Shown: positions 46,060-59,626, numbered from the stretch's first letter. The stretch: DNA of 64,000 nucleotides from Dryococelus australis (GCA_029891345.1 CM057000.1:132172163-132236162), one strand, 5' to 3'. Translations and numbers: made by a program. The notes: generated by a model from the sequence alone, not told the origin.

Positions 46060-47914
46060 CTATATGTGCATTAATGAAAGGCCATTGAGATGTTTCTGCC
46101 CACAGCGTGACCGGAGCAAAGTTATAATTCTTCGCAAAGTGGAAAAAATGTGCTCGGGACTAGCAACACACACAGGCAAACAAGACAATGTACACAGAAA
46201 ATTTCTAATGTTAGGATACAGTACGCTTTCGCACTCCTCAATGCTTTACTACAAAACTGTGGAAGACACTCATTTTTCCCTTGCCACCTATTCCATTTAG
46301 CTATCCACAACGAAACCTCTGCTTTCAGGTGGTTTTGTAGATCTTTTTCATTTATCGCAAACACGCTACAGTACCTATTTGCCAAGAATGTCATGTTTTC
46401 TTCTGATTTGTCATCTCCACAGCCAGGTAAAAACACATTCAATCTATAAACTTCAAGGACTTCACTGGGGAAACGTGACTTGAGATCGACTACAGCTTCT
46501 AGTATAGGCAGGAACGTTGCAGCGCAATGTTTCCCTCTTGGTGGTACGAGGTACAGTGATCGTCACACCTAATGCGTTTGCAGTTTCATCAGCTTAAAAA
46601 AAAGGCGGGGGGGGGGGGGGGGGCTCTAAAGACCTCACCAACTAGAAGTTCATTTCTTTTCTCACTCAAAACACTAATAGTGTCTTTGATGGTCTCAAAG
46701 GCAGTTTGCCTGTCTAGCGCTTTCTTCTGGAGAAACAGGCTCAGTGGAAGTGTTACAGATAAAACGTCACTGAGGCATATCATTGTCACAATAAAAGTTG
46801 GATCACTGACTGATAGCAACATTATCCTGGCATTAGCAGCTGACTGTCATTCTTTCCATTCAGAAACAATCTGCAATGCTTCTGCTATTTTGGGCAGCTG
46901 AGATTTAAATTGTAACACTGCATCATGACGTTCGACCCAACGAGTCTCACACAGATTAGTTAGCTGACCTCCAAGTGTTGATACTAGAACAGCGTTTTGT
47001 TTTGAAGATGCAGTAAAAAAGGAAATTCTTGGCTTATTGTTCCGGTTGTATTTCCAACACATTGAACAGTAGATGACTTGGATAGTGATAAATTCAGTGC
47101 ATGATTGTAGCAGGGACAACAAATTGCATGAACTGCTACCTTCTGAATTTCTGTAATGGCACCACAGAGTTCTGAAGTCATTACACTGCATCCATCAGTT
47201 GTTATTCCAACACAGTCTTTCGGATTTATATGCAAATCTTGTAGCATCTTGAGAACAACCTGACCTAACCTTACACCAGTACGTACTGGTTCTAAAAGTT
47301 CATCCTATTCTTATTCATGTTCATCTTGATCAGAGTCACTTTGTGGAGATAGTAATATTTCTCGTATCCTTGGATTAATGAACAAAATCCTCTCATGTGG
47401 TTTTTATATTCGTACCTCAGTACGAAAGACAGCTGAGAAATGTGTGACACATCTGTCATTTCATCAAACAAAATGCTGTAGAATTTGGATTCTCAAACTC
47501 ATTCAAGGATACTTGATCATATTTCTTCTCCGCAGCACTCAATAAGGGCATTTTATGTAATTTTACTGGTTTACAGTTTTCTCGAGGAGGCTGTGGACAA
47601 ATGCTTCAAGAAATTTGTCACCTCACTCCACTCTAAAACGGAGTAGTTTGCGGAAATTTTCCTCGTCATTACTACTGTTAGAATTGCAAGTGTGCCGTCA
47701 TCCCTGTGTCCACAAAAGGTGATATTTTGTTTCCCAAGTAACAGTATGTTATCAATTATGCTAAGAAGTCGGCCACAATTTTCACACGCAAATATTATAA
47801 TTTCCTTAGAAAATAATAACATAATGTTGTACTGGCGCCCAGCCGCGTGCAGCTGTTGTTCGACGTGCCGCGGTATCGGGTTACCGGACACTGGCACATT
47901 TTGTTCCTTTGGAG
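46060..47914 (-). pseudogene. hAT transposase (ZMYM1/DUF4371-like), degraded
   Basis: Minus strand, N to C: NILLLGKQNITFCGHRDDGT (about 47750-47690), then a DEMTDVSHISQLSF-like patch (about 47470). Next come CVGITTDGCSVMTSELCGAI (about 47215) and LTNLCETRWVERHDAV (about 46960-46915). It ends LRRIITLLRSRCGQKHLNGL near 46130-46075. These are the DUF4371 region, the central RNase-H-like core and the hAT dimerisation signature. The frame is broken several times. The G-run near 46607-46623 lies inside it. The first part is cut off by the nested MITE. Transposase would bind the ends of this element; no intact protein is encoded. Confidence 0.82.
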
Positions 47915-48335
47915 CAATGGTTCCCAACCTTTATGAGATCGCAGACCACTCTGGTCGGAAATTGATTACAGCACGGACCTCCTTATCCCCCGCTTAACTT
48001 CCTACTAGCCCTAATTTCTATGGCAGCTTCATACAATTAGTAAGAACAAATATATTATTATCAATATTAGTTCTGTATTACTTAGCACACACATATTTAA
48101 AATACTTCTTTCGCGCATTACAGGTTGAAAAAAATGTTACTAAAAAAGGAAAAGTCGGTATTTTACTTAAGATTTTCTAAGTGTCTCACAACTGAAATTT
48201 GTCCTATTAGTGCCAATGCCATCCTTATCACCTCCATGCTCTCGTGACAACAAATAATAACTTGAAGACGGGCCCCTTAACTCGCATACCAATACCGATG
48301 CTCATGGTCCGCAGACCATAGGTTGGGAACTACTG
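47915..48335. mobile_element. hAT MITE, 421 bp, nested in the hAT element
   Basis: Ends are CAATGGTTCCCAACCTT and, in reverse complement, CAGTAGTTCCCAACCTATGG. Target duplication is CTTTGGAG (47907-47914) and CTTTAGAG (48336-48343), 7 of 8 matching. No coding. It must be younger than the host hAT copy. Confidence 0.88.
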
Positions 48336-50323
48336 CTTTAGAGAGTGTAGTAATGCAAAAATTAAATAAGCAATTATTTTCTATGGGAGCCGTGATATTT
48401 GCCGAAAACTGTCGCAACAATTCCATACCTGAACTATTTGGCAGTTTATGTTGTGTAAACCAAAATACTCCTCTTAATGTTATGTTACGATGTATTGGTA
48501 TTAATGGGAGTTCTCCTAAACAACATGCTTGATTTATCAGTTTTTGAAGTAAATTTTTGATCTGGTCAATGTTGACAAACGCGTATTTACTGGCAAAGTG
48601 CTAAGAGAAAACATATTAAAAGTTGTATCATTTCACGAACTACGTACGGTAAGCTAAAAACACTAATTTTTTTTAACGTCATTACATTTATTGTTTAATG
48701 CGGTACTGAACAAGCTAAGGGAAATGTACACTGGTAGTAATTTATCAGCACAACTGAAAACTTCTTCCCTCTAAAACTAAATTCCATTGCAAACCAATCG
48801 CAAGAAGTTCATATAGAATATGCCATAGTGTTTTATATTTCAGGTCGTTAACACATTCCGTTTCCTAATGGCCGGGCATGACAATATGAAGTTTAAAAAT
48901 TACTAGGAAATTGCGCTATGCTACACTACATTTACACTATAGATAACCTAATAAAAACGAACCTGTGTCACAGTATCAGAAACACAGTCTCCAGTTTCTT
49001 CATTCTTCGGTAGTTTACTATAATATGAAGAATTATTTCTTTTCTTGTCGCACAATATGATGACACGCGCTCCTGGTATACATTCAACCCGACACCATCA
49101 TGTACAAACACAAATACTTCTGAACTTTGAAGTTGACACCTTCACTGCACACTAGAGACAGACTGTGAAGGCATGGTCGTGGTGCCTGTAGATCCCTCCC
49201 CCCCTTGCCCCCTCACATCATTATTTACGATATGAGCATGCCCTGAGCAGTGCCTCTTCGACCTGACCCGCTCGCTCCCCTACTGAGTAAGGACAACACG
49301 CAGCTAGTGGCCAACGCTTTACGAGCAAAAACAATTCTCGCTTACATAAAACTAAGCTTGAGAGTGGGGGTAAAAAGTGGCTTAACAATATTGAATTTTG
49401 CAATGTGTAAACAACACAAAAAATAGAAATTTTTGTGCCTTCTGTTAATATCAATAAAATACCTTTATTTAAATTGGTTACATCTGGAACCCAGAAAAGC
49501 AGGCAGATCATCCATCCTTATTTGCTATCATTTTGCAACAATATAACTTTCTAAATTTTTCTTTCTCACATAAAATGAGATGTTTTTCGTTCAAGGTGTT
49601 CTGAGTGAACTGAATTTTAAGTTATAATCTAAACCAAATAAAATAAACACTTAAATTAATCCACAGTGAATTTTCACCAATGTGAATGTGATAGAGATAT
49701 ATGTTAGTATATAGAAATTTATGATTATGTCTGTAACACAGGATATGGTAAATAGCAAAACGTTTTAAGAAGAACTTTAAGTTTACTTCTTACATGCTAA
49801 GTCAGTAATAAATCAATGAATACAACAAAAGGAGATAGTCTCAGCCGTAAGTAGTTAATGTCAATTTCAATATCATTGAAATATTTAAATGCAGAATATG
49901 TATGGTGGTGCTATCTGCTGTGTTTAAAAAATTTAGAGTGAATTCTTCATGCATGCATTCACACATACACAATTGTGCCCAAGCATATTTTTTTGGAGTT
50001 TCTGTACCATAACGTTGCTATTTTATGGCCGAACTCGGTAACAGAGCATTTCTATTCAGAACTCCCAAGATATAACGTTGATGCCAAATAATGAATATAG
50101 GATTAAATATGTGATTGTATGTATCAATGTGTGTATTAAATGTGTGTGTATACACGCATATAGTGACTTGTTTCCCAATATTTGTGTGTATAAACGCAAT
50201 GTTTTAACTTTGTAAATTTGCCTTATGAAATGCACTAACGAAACTCACACTTATAGGTTCTTAGGGGAGGGGGAGGCGGACTCCCCCTCTGCCCCCTCCC
50301 CTAAATCCGCCACTGGTCAGCAC

Positions 50324-50799
50324 AACAGATGGTTCGCACTTAGCAATTGTTCCGTAGCATTATACATAATCACGAGTTTCAAGACATTTTTATTTAAACT
50401 GAAAATTCAAGAGAATATGTTAAAACAAAAAAAATAACATGCTCACAAGCTTCTAAATTATGAGGAAGCTGTTGCAGCGAATTATCACGAGGCGAGGATT
50501 TATCTGGACTAAGTAAATAGAATTCAGGAAACAATAAATTTGGGAAGCAACTTGTTCCTACAGGCAGATCCAGTACCCCAAGATTTCATTGAATATATCT
50601 TTTTTGAGCACCATTTTTCTCTGTCTACCCTTGTTTCAGATACCAGAGCTAGTCGTGTGTTCTTTTCTTGCCCCTTAAGTCGAGCAAACACAAACAACCA
50701 CCATCGTGTCACCATTAACTTTGTGTCTGCCTAAAATCAATCTGCCAACCATTTCCGAACAATGAGACGAACGACCTAACTTTTGCTAACTTTCAGGCA
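50324..50799. other. sequence between the hAT element and the BEL/Pao fossil
   Basis: No gene recognised. It may include leader or LTR sequence of the downstream fossil, but I saw no convincing LTR. Confidence 0.4.
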
Positions 50800-53700
50800 A
50801 CAATACATGTCATTTTTTAATATCAGCGAGAGTTGAAGTGTCAATGCTTTGTGAGTTGTTTGAAGGGTGATGCATTTCATGTGACAAAAAATATTCCACT
50901 CATTTCAGAGAATTATTCAGTTGCGTGGGAGTGTGACTTGGCGGTTTCAAAATTTCAGAAAACTGACCACCTTATACATCAGTAGAATTCTAGATTTATC
51001 TGCAGTTAACTCCACTCATCATGAGCTTGTCTTGCAATTCATAAATACATTTTTAGAAAATGTCCACAACTTGGAGGGACTAGGACATTCTATCACCAAA
51101 AAGCAACCCTATTGTGGTCACCATCTTACTGAAAAAATTTTTGCCACAACGCACAAAATTAGAAAATTCTCACCCAGAAGAAACCACCAGCTCCTTAACA
51201 GAGTTGGATGAGCTAGTTAAACTCTTGCAGTTAGAAGCTGCTAGAATGGAGCGTGCCCATGATGTTGGGGTAAAAAATAGTTCTGCCCCGGCCCGAAAGC
51301 TCAGTCAGGTAAATCCACAACACTGTTCTACTATCTAACTCTGTCCGCTCAGGCCAAATGTATGAGTTGTCACCAGATATTACTTTCTATTTATTGATGT
51401 CCAGACTTTCTGGGTAAATCTCCAAATGAGAGGCAGCAGTTGGTGCACAACGAACACCTGTGTTTCAATTGCCTTGGGGCTGCTCGCATGTAGCTAATTG
51501 TTCTTCACAGCGTACGTGCAGTCACTGTTGGCAGAAAAACCACTCGTCACTACATGTGGCTCAGATGTCTAATGAAGGGTCTTCAGAATCACTTCCAGAG
51601 CCAATCTTCCATTCCACAACCAATATTGAACCTGATACTAAGTCTCACAACTCAACATTTGTTGACCTTTCAGCACTAGAAGTGCTCGCACCACTCTGAT
51701 GATGTCTACTGCACTAGTTAAGAATCAGAATGCACAGGGTCAGTACTACAACTGCTGGGCAACATCAGACAGTGCTGCACAAGGAAATTTTGTTACTGAA
51801 AGTTTGACTCGAAGATTGTGTCTGCCTCTGAGAGTATCAAAGTCCATGGTATTCTCATTACTATGATTGCACCTCACTCATCTTTAGCCCCTCAGTCATT
51901 GCTAGTTATTTAAAAAATTACTCACTGCCTCCTATTCAAGTAGACATGGGTATTCGGCATAAGGTTTGCTCTCTTCCACTTGCTGATCCAGCGTTCGACA
52001 TCCCTGGAATGGTAGATCTCATTTTGGGCGTAGAGGTTTTTTCTGAGGTCCTCATGGGAGGCAAATCCAGTCTGGGAGAAGGTTTGCCCAGTTGTACATG
52101 AAATTGAGTTGCTAGATTTTGACGGGAAAATGTCCAGAAGCAGCATCACAGACGATGGGATGAAAGAGTCAACTCACTGTTTTGTGTTTGACCTCGTTGG
52201 AAGCGACACAGAAAATTCTGGGAGTTGAAAGAAACATCTGTTCCTAAGCAATCCTCCCTGATGATCTGGTATGTGAAGTATATTATGTAGACACACACTA
52301 TGGGATCCCCTGTGGAAGTTATGGAGTATGTCCTACTTTTCATCAAGAGGTAGTTCCAGGGAACTTACTGATTGTTGCTGAGAAATTATTAAAGTCATTG
52401 GAATACCTCCTCCTCACTCAACCTGATATTTGTTGCATGTATGGGGATGTTATGGAAGAAAATAAAAGTCTGCAGCACATGGAACGGTGGCATGGTCATT
52501 GGACACGAGAACAAGGAGTGTACTACATTCATCATGAAGTGCTGAAATCCACTAGTTCAACAACCAAACTCGGAGCGATGCTAGTGCTAAACTGCCCCAT
52601 GTAAACTCATTGAATGACTGTTTTCTGGTCCCAAGCTTAAGGCTGACATCACTGACGTTATTTGTAAATTTAAGACCCATTCAGTAGTCTTCTGTTGTGA
52701 GGTGAAGCAGATGTATCGCCCGATCCTTGTACATTCAGATGACTGAAAATATCAGTTTATCCTGTGGTAACCCAACCCCTTGTAGATATTTACAGGTCTT
52801 TCGGTTGAACAGTGCGACTTTGGCCATACGAACACAGCACCAGCTGGCTGAGGATGCAGATCACCAATACCTCCATGCCTCAAAAGTATTGCTGAATGAA
52901 ACTTTAGTTAACGACGTTGTCACTGCAGCTACCTCCCTTGAAGATGTTCTGCTCTTGCAGAAGGAGAAGATTGAGTTATGAAAAAGGGTGGTTTTGAGCT
53001 CCGAAAAAGGATAATTAACAGACCTGATCTGTTGGAAGGGGTAGCCAAAGCATATTATGAAACACGTTTCACAGTTATACTCAATCATGTGTTGTTCTTG
53101 GAATTCAGTGGGACGTTACCAATGACACTTTCTCTTACCATGTTGAATATATCTGAAGTGAACTCCAAGTGAGCTGTTCTGTCATTCATTGCCAGAATAT
53201 TCAATCCATCGGGATGGTTCTCTCCTATTGGGATGTGGGCAAGGTTGTTCATGCTGTAGTTGTAACTGCTAGAATTTGAGATGATCCATTACCATCATCT
53301 GTTTGTCAGGAATGGCAAAAGTTTTCCTAGACATTCTCAGCATTCCATACCTCGTCTCTTCGCCCGTCCTGAGGCTGTAGACTTGCAACTGCATGGCTTC
53401 AAAGATGCATCTGAAAAGGACTATTCAGTCTTGGTGTACCTTTGCTGTCAGCGCAAGCAAACAAACTATGGTCAGTATAGATATTACCAAGACCAAAGTT
53501 GCTCCTCTGAAACATCTCTCTCTATCCCACCTTAAATTGTGCATTGCCAACCTCTTGTCAAAGGTTTTGCCTCATTGCCCGCAGCTTCTTGGGCAGACCT
53601 ATGAAAAATTATTGCTTGGATCAAAAGTCCACCACACATCCAAGACATGTTGTAAATAGTCAATAAGATTCAAGAATGGAAATCTCCAAACATGTTGCAT

Positions 53701-54235
53701 TATGTACACTACACTGACTGTGCCTCACAAGGTTTGTTACCAAAACAATTAAGACCCCCGAACACATGAGGTGGTCCGAACCCAGGTGTTTGGTACTTCC
53801 AATTTCTCATTGCTCAGAACCAGAATTACCATCTCTATCCTTACAGGACTTACTAGACGTGAAGCCACTCGATACAGCAGCATTAAACGTTTCTGGTCCG
53901 GCTACTTTAGTTTCACTATTTGAAACCTTTTCCTTATGACTGAAGCTCAGTTGCATGGATCATGAGATTTTTCTACCGAGCTAAAGGAGTGCATGGCTGT
54001 AAAGGTCCTCCGACTCCCGCTGGAATCACCCAGGCCCCTCATCGAATTTGTTGGGTGGTCCAACACACCACCCTTCAGAAACAAATTGAGTTACTACACA
54101 AAAGGAAATGCCTACTCACCTTGCAGCCAGTGTTTCTTGCCCTTTCTTGACTCTAGGGGTTTAATCAGAGTGGGCGGGCATCTGAAAACTTGTCCTTTTT
54201 ATGACCCTATCACACTACCCCCTGATAACCAATAA
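50800..54235 (+). mobile_element. BEL/Pao LTR-retrotransposon fossil, broken
   Basis: Plus-strand remnants occur in normal order: gag-like sequence (about 50840-51310), a zinc-knuckle-like patch (about 51455-51555), protease-region similarity (about 51940-52100), then reverse transcriptase, RNase H and pre-integrase similarity (about 52270-54235). Short signatures include CFNCLG, PGMVDLILGVEVF and LDSRGLIRVGG, which are typical of the BEL/Pao group. It carries many breaks and looks old. The integrase end and both LTRs were not recognised. Confidence 0.8.
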
Positions 54236-54904
54236 ATTACAATGAAACCCTAATACATAGGGATACCTGTTTTTCGTAATGCATGAAATCACTATATTTT
54301 CATGACAATTGCTTTAGTTATTTGAAATTGCAAAATAAGCAAACACTTTGCAAAAACACAAACTAATGTTGTTAAGACTGACATAATCTAAAGCAATAAA
54401 CATGTACTCGGTTCAAGCGATCAATTGCAGTGGTTTCTGCTGAATAAATTTTCGCTATGTTTGATTGCTCATTGAAATGACATTCAATAGTATCGATTGG
54501 GGCATTAAATTTTAAAATTATGTTTGTTTAGATTAACACGAAAGATGTATATTTAAACTGGATATTAAAACAGTAATTGGGAATGTTAAATTTTTCATAA
54601 CGTTATCGTTGCAGAGTGAAAGTATTGAAATACTGGGTTTTGGGAAATTGTTGGGCATAAGACAAACAATTTGACATAACGAACATGTGTCCAGAAATGC
54701 TGAGTCAAATGATGCGCGCACCATTCGGATTCGGCATGCTGCCTGGGCCAATCGTGTGCAGGCCAGAGTGGAGTCGGCCTGCAGACAGACAGCAAATGAC
54801 AGTCCCATTCCCCACACGTAATAGCAACAGCTGATCGCAGTGCATAAACAAAGAGATTTGAAGCATAGCTCACCTTTACAGGAGCTGTTCGAAATGACAT
54901 CCAA
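54236..54904. other. no recognised gene
   Basis: AT-rich to about 54590. The 54533-54904 minus-strand frames show no clear family and may be the decayed continuation of the HTH fragment upstream on that strand. Confidence 0.4.
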
Positions 54905-55229
54905 TTTTCAAGCAGGCATTAATGTGGCCAACCATGTTGTTATATACTCTGTCAAAAATACAGTGAACTTGAAGGCAAGTGGCCCCACAAGAAAAAGTCT
55001 CATGAAACACCACCCAAACTGGTGAATTACTGAGACCCATGTTGTGCGCAATTGCACATGTGCTTGTGTTGGGTTGTGCTGCCACTTGGTGGAAAACTTC
55101 CTCAAAATTGTGTGTGCTAACACATCTACCTTGCTCCAGCATTACAATGTTTTGGTTAAAGCTGTCCCGCGTCATGTAGGCATTGAAGACCTGTATGAAC
55201 TATTTCCTATTCAGCTGCCGCCTGTCAGG
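54905..55229 (-). pseudogene. helix-turn-helix/DUF4817-type transposase fragment
   Basis: Minus strand: PDRRQLNRK, an in-frame stop, FIQVFNAYMTRDSFNQN, then EEVFHQVAAQPNTSTCAIAH and NMGLSNSPVWVVFHE. This matches the paired-helix DNA-binding region recalled from DUF4817-type proteins that are repeated in many arthropod genomes (RAIAREVGVSHKTVWRVLHE-like). The catalytic part was not found. The parent transposon superfamily is not assigned. Confidence 0.65.
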
Positions 55230-55259
55230 ATAACACACTGCATTAATTCATGACACTTC

Positions 55260-56002
55260 AACTGCAACTCAGTGCAACTCCCTGTCAACATACACCATCT
55301 CTGCTAATTCTGCAAATATGTATGGTGCTATAACCTCATTCGCATACATTACTCAATTCATCACTGATGACCATTGGGAACTGCCGTCTGCTGTCCACCT
55401 GCCGGCTGGCTTGGCTACACCCTGCTCTACACCACACCAATGTACTCCACTATGCCCACATGTGTGTGACCTATATGCATGCTGAATTCGAAACAACATG
55501 CACACCAGACTCATGTTCCTTATATGTATCAAAATGTTTTGTCTCAGCATGCCTTACCACCCCTTAAAATTATGCCCAACAATTTCTGAATGCTCGGTAT
55601 AAATATAAAGAGAACATGTGTAAAACACAAATGCCAAAAGCATTGCACTATAAAAATGAACAATTTTCCCAGTACAAACGTTTCACTAACCCCAATAGAA
55701 TCAGTGTAAAAAAACCACAATCTAAAATGGTGAATAGATTATTCAACAAAACCAACTTTTGTAGGGAAAACATGAATGTTTGTATTTTTACCTTAGTTTT
55801 CTACTGTGTGGGAACTATGCTGATGATACATGCCTTCTTTTCATACAAGTGTAAATAATTCAATTCAAGCACCAATAGTCTTTTTTTATTGAGAAAATAA
55901 TTATAATGTTTTGAACCAAATTTCTATGATTTGAGTGAAAAATATTTATTCATATAATTTTCAAGAATGCAAAAATGTTATTCAGGGAAATTGTTTTTAC
56001 AA
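55260..56002. other. no recognised gene
   Basis: The frames at 55367-55567 and 55616-55858 have no similarity I recognise. Confidence 0.4.
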
Positions 56003-56004
56003 TA

Positions 56005-57756
56005 CAGTCGACCCTCGCTCTATCGTTATTCAGGGGACTGCCAAAAAAAAGTCCATAAATGCGGGATTTCAGTAGATGCGGTTTCTGACATTTACACCAA
56101 TAAAATACAACTTCTAACTTTACGTTGAGTATAGTAAGAGATGAACATTATTTGCGAATACAGTTTAACTAATGAACACAATAAAAATGGGAATTTTAGA
56201 AAAAATATAGTTGTAAATAATATATTAAAAACATTTCCACCTAAATTCGTTCAAATAAAAAAATTACATCTCAAAATACTGTATATAATTGAATGTAATC
56301 AAACACCAAATGCAAGCTGACCAAAAATTTTCAAACCCTCTAAAAATCAGAATAATATGAAACAGAATGCAAGTCAAATTTTGAATGTCCCGCGCGCACT
56401 CATTTAGCTAAGAGCACATGGAGAAGTTATCAATCGGGCAGTGAGTACACTGCAACTGAGGATGTAGAGAGGGGTGGCGGCAGGAGGATTACTGCTCCAC
56501 GCCGCTACTTGTTGCAGAGTGCCGACACCTTGCATATGTGACAAATGTCTGACTTTTAAAGTAATTCATTATATTTAAATGCAAAGAAAATTTGTAATTT
56601 TTAGACAAAAATGAATAAATATGATGACTATAGTCTATTTCTTTACTGTCTAACAATCATTCAAAACCACGTCTTCTGATTTCCCTACTGCACTCGGCTC
56701 GGTGCTTACCTACCCATTATAAGATGGCAAAAGATGTTGAGTAGGTCCTTACATTTTATCAATTTATTGAAATAAATTAGTATAAATCTTCCAATTTCTC
56801 GCAGAAGTTACTTCAAATGAATTTTACATTTATAATAAAAGATGCTTGATGTTCAAACAATTCTTGGTGACAAGGGGAGTTCCAGTATATGCTTCTGGGC
56901 ATATAATTTCATTCGCGAAGATACTGCCCCTTGAGTTAAATAAATATAACATTTTAAAATCATGTTAATTTTATGCCAGCTATAATAAAACACCAACCTT
57001 ACAGAAAAAACCACCTTTAACCACAAAAGAAAACATCTTTTCAAATAATAATTCCTCGTTAAAATGTCTTGCGTAACATTTTCAGGTGAAACCTTTGCTT
57101 TAAAATACAAGTGATGTTAGGTGCACTATTTTGAGCTAAGCATAATCTTGATAAAATTAAGTTTGCCAGGCACACACTATTTGCTTTACTGCAGGCAGGC
57201 GGCGTGTAGAAGGCAAGTGAAGCTGGCGTGGCCGTGAGAAAGAGGAAGTGCTTTATCTTTCGCTCGACAACTTCCCTCTCGGAGGCTAGACTTGTGAGGG
57301 GACGAAAGAAGGTGCGTGGCTGAGAGACAGAAAGTAGGGTGAGAGAGAGGACACTAGGTCGCTACGCTCATTGCTATAGGTAACCATTTCCCCTCTCGGA
57401 GGCACGTAGTGGAGGTAGCAAGCCAGACTCGCTTGCCGCACCATGCCGCAGTGTCGAGTCAACAGACGTGTTGGGAAGACAAGACACTAGACAGCGCGCC
57501 GCAGAGCAGTTATAAACGGCTGCACACATGGTGTATTTCACATCCAGTTACTAGACGTTTGCATAAAAAACCAGCTTAAAAACGATTGTTGCAGGAAATA
57601 TTAGGTGAAGGGACCCGAAATATACTTTGTTCAATGCTCCATGTGATAAACGATACAAGTGGTTTAATTAAACATTATTATATAGGAACCATAAAAAATT
57701 GTTTGGTGGATGCAGTGTATCGGTACATGCAATAACGATACATAGAGAGTCTATTG
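56005..57756. mobile_element. pogo/Tigger-like DNA transposon, 1.75 kb, non-autonomous
   Basis: The left end is CAGTCGACCCTCGCTCTATC. The right end in reverse complement is CAATAGACTCTCTATGTATC. Both go on into GTTATT, giving an imperfect inverted repeat of about 30 bp. TA flanks lie at 56003-56004 and 57757-57758. The interior 57170-57540 is a GC-rich patch holding a repeated CCCTCTCGGAGGC motif (57273 and 57392). No transposase was seen. Confidence 0.85.
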
Positions 57757-57758
57757 TA

Positions 57759-59321
57759 TTGATCTTGTGGAAGATTCAAAAGGACCACAAATAATTGGCA
57801 TTTGCTTCATTATTTTTTTAACAAGAAAATGTAAAACAACAGGACTTCACAGCATGTAAACAAACTTCACACAGCTTAACCTTACTTTGCGTACTTAATT
57901 ATTAAAGTACATGTTATACACGACATAGCTTAACCATACTGAAAATTACACAAATATTTATTCTTGATACACGTCTACACTATTTGAGAAACAATTTAAT
58001 ATCTTTTACATCTTATCACTTCAATTTTCGTTTTGCATGACATTTTACCTTGTTTGTTTAGTTTGTTTAAACTCTTAGTAGAATTATCTGCAGTTGTATT
58101 CCCAGTATATTCCCACTGTATAAAAAATTAAAGAGACCAGGCCAATTTTTTTTGAACATTGATTTGGATTAGGTTTTGACATTCCAGAATATTTTATTGG
58201 ATTGGCTGAAAAAAAAATTGACAAGGGAAATTGCAAATCAGGAACTGTTGGTGGATCCTGTATTTAAATATTAAAATTAATTTATTGATTTGTAACAAAA
58301 CCACTGAAAATGAATTTGTGCTTGCTGAAAATTACACTACACTCTGTTTAAATTTAATTTTTTGTCATTACCTTGAAAAACATTAGAAAAGGTGTAGCTG
58401 GCTTACATGAACGTGAAGTCATAATCCTGGCCTTAGAAGGCCACTATATTGGTAACAAGCACCCAAGTGGGCATCATTTCATTCACTGAATGTTTATGCC
58501 TGGACTATTATCTGTCACTGGTTGGAGTTGGGGTGCAGAAGCACTCATCCATGCAAAAGGATGCTACAAAAATGAAGGTTCTTAAGCTGGGACAATAGAG
58601 GTTGCCCTTGTGTGTGTTCAGTGGCCCCTCCCTCTGCCCTCATCCTGTTTGCCAGTGCAGTAGGTTAAGTATTGCATGAGAGGTAGGCAGGGGAGATATG
58701 GTGAGCGCATTGGACAGTAGGCTGGTGAACAGCACTCCCAGTTAACTCAATGCCAACACCAACTTTACTCAGCAGGAATAGGGCAGAGGGCTGGGTTGTC
58801 AGGTGACTCCCTGGTAAACAGACATAATGTGATTACCATGATAGCTGGAGGATGCCTAGTTCAGGGAAAATCTCCAGTGAGGATGTGAATCATAATAGAG
58901 CTAGATGTCAGGCATCTATCCCAGCATCGTGCAAGGCAGCAAAAAGATTGTAATGGTGAACAGTGATGTTTCAATCTACAAGCACTATTATTCTTATCCT
59001 GTTGGGCATTCCATCTACTTTCAATCATTCCATCTCGACATCAAACATTATCTATAGCAGATCTAGCTCTTCACCTTTCTGATAGGTCTCAGAAAGTGAG
59101 CCCCATAGCAAAATCAAACCATACCAAAGTGCAAAGAAAGAGATGAATTAATAAATTATTTTCATTAAAAAAATAATTTATTAAAATAAATAATATTAAA
59201 CACTTAAAACCACGAATCACACAGTTTTCATATTGCATAATATGCTTCAAATTTATAAGATTAATTTATATAAATTGATTCAAAATTTTAACAAAGCAGT
59301 TTAATATCGCTCTGAAATCTG
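57759..59321. other. non-coding sequence downstream of PCID2
   Basis: A slightly GC-richer patch (58400-58970) resembles decayed repeat sequence but was not assigned. Otherwise AT-rich. Confidence 0.4.
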
Positions 59322-59327
59322 TTTATT
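59322..59327 (-). terminator. candidate PCID2 polyadenylation signal
   Basis: AATAAA on the minus strand about 300 bases past the PCID2 stop. Plausible 3' UTR length; not the only A-rich candidate. Confidence 0.35.
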
Positions 59328-59626
59328 TCAATTCCTTTGTGAATTACTGAATTTGCCCATCAGGTAAAACCATTAAATCCACCAATCAGCCAACTTTTTA
59401 CAATTGTTTCATTTGTAGAGAAAACTTTTCCTCCCCAAGGCCTCACCTTAAAATGAAATATAAAACAATACAACCTGTCATATGCACACACCAAATGCTT
59501 ATTTCTCTCATTAAGAGTGGTATGTCTTTCAATGCCATCCTAGCTTCTTCTTGAATCAGTATAACATTTATCAGAGTTAAAAAATTTGCTTTTTTTAAGG
59601 GACTAAAAAATAAGTTTCCATCTTCG

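Larger units (their letters stand above)
44691..50315 (-). mobile_element. hAT transposon, 5.6 kb, with perfect 8-bp target duplication
   Basis: The left end is AAGTGGTGGATTTAAGC. The right end in reverse complement is CAGTGGCGGATTTAGGGG. These are imperfect terminal inverted repeats of the hAT type. They are flanked by the identical octamer GTCAGCAC at 44683-44690 and 50316-50323. Transposase remnants lie on the minus strand at about 46060-47914, and a smaller hAT MITE is nested at 47915-48335. The length suits an originally autonomous element. The region 48344-50250 has no recognised coding. Confidence 0.9.

Noticed and set aside
50224-50315. GC-rich 70-codon frame ending at the hAT right terminus
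   Set aside because: It is the hAT terminal repeat region (GGGGAGGGGG palindrome), not a gene.
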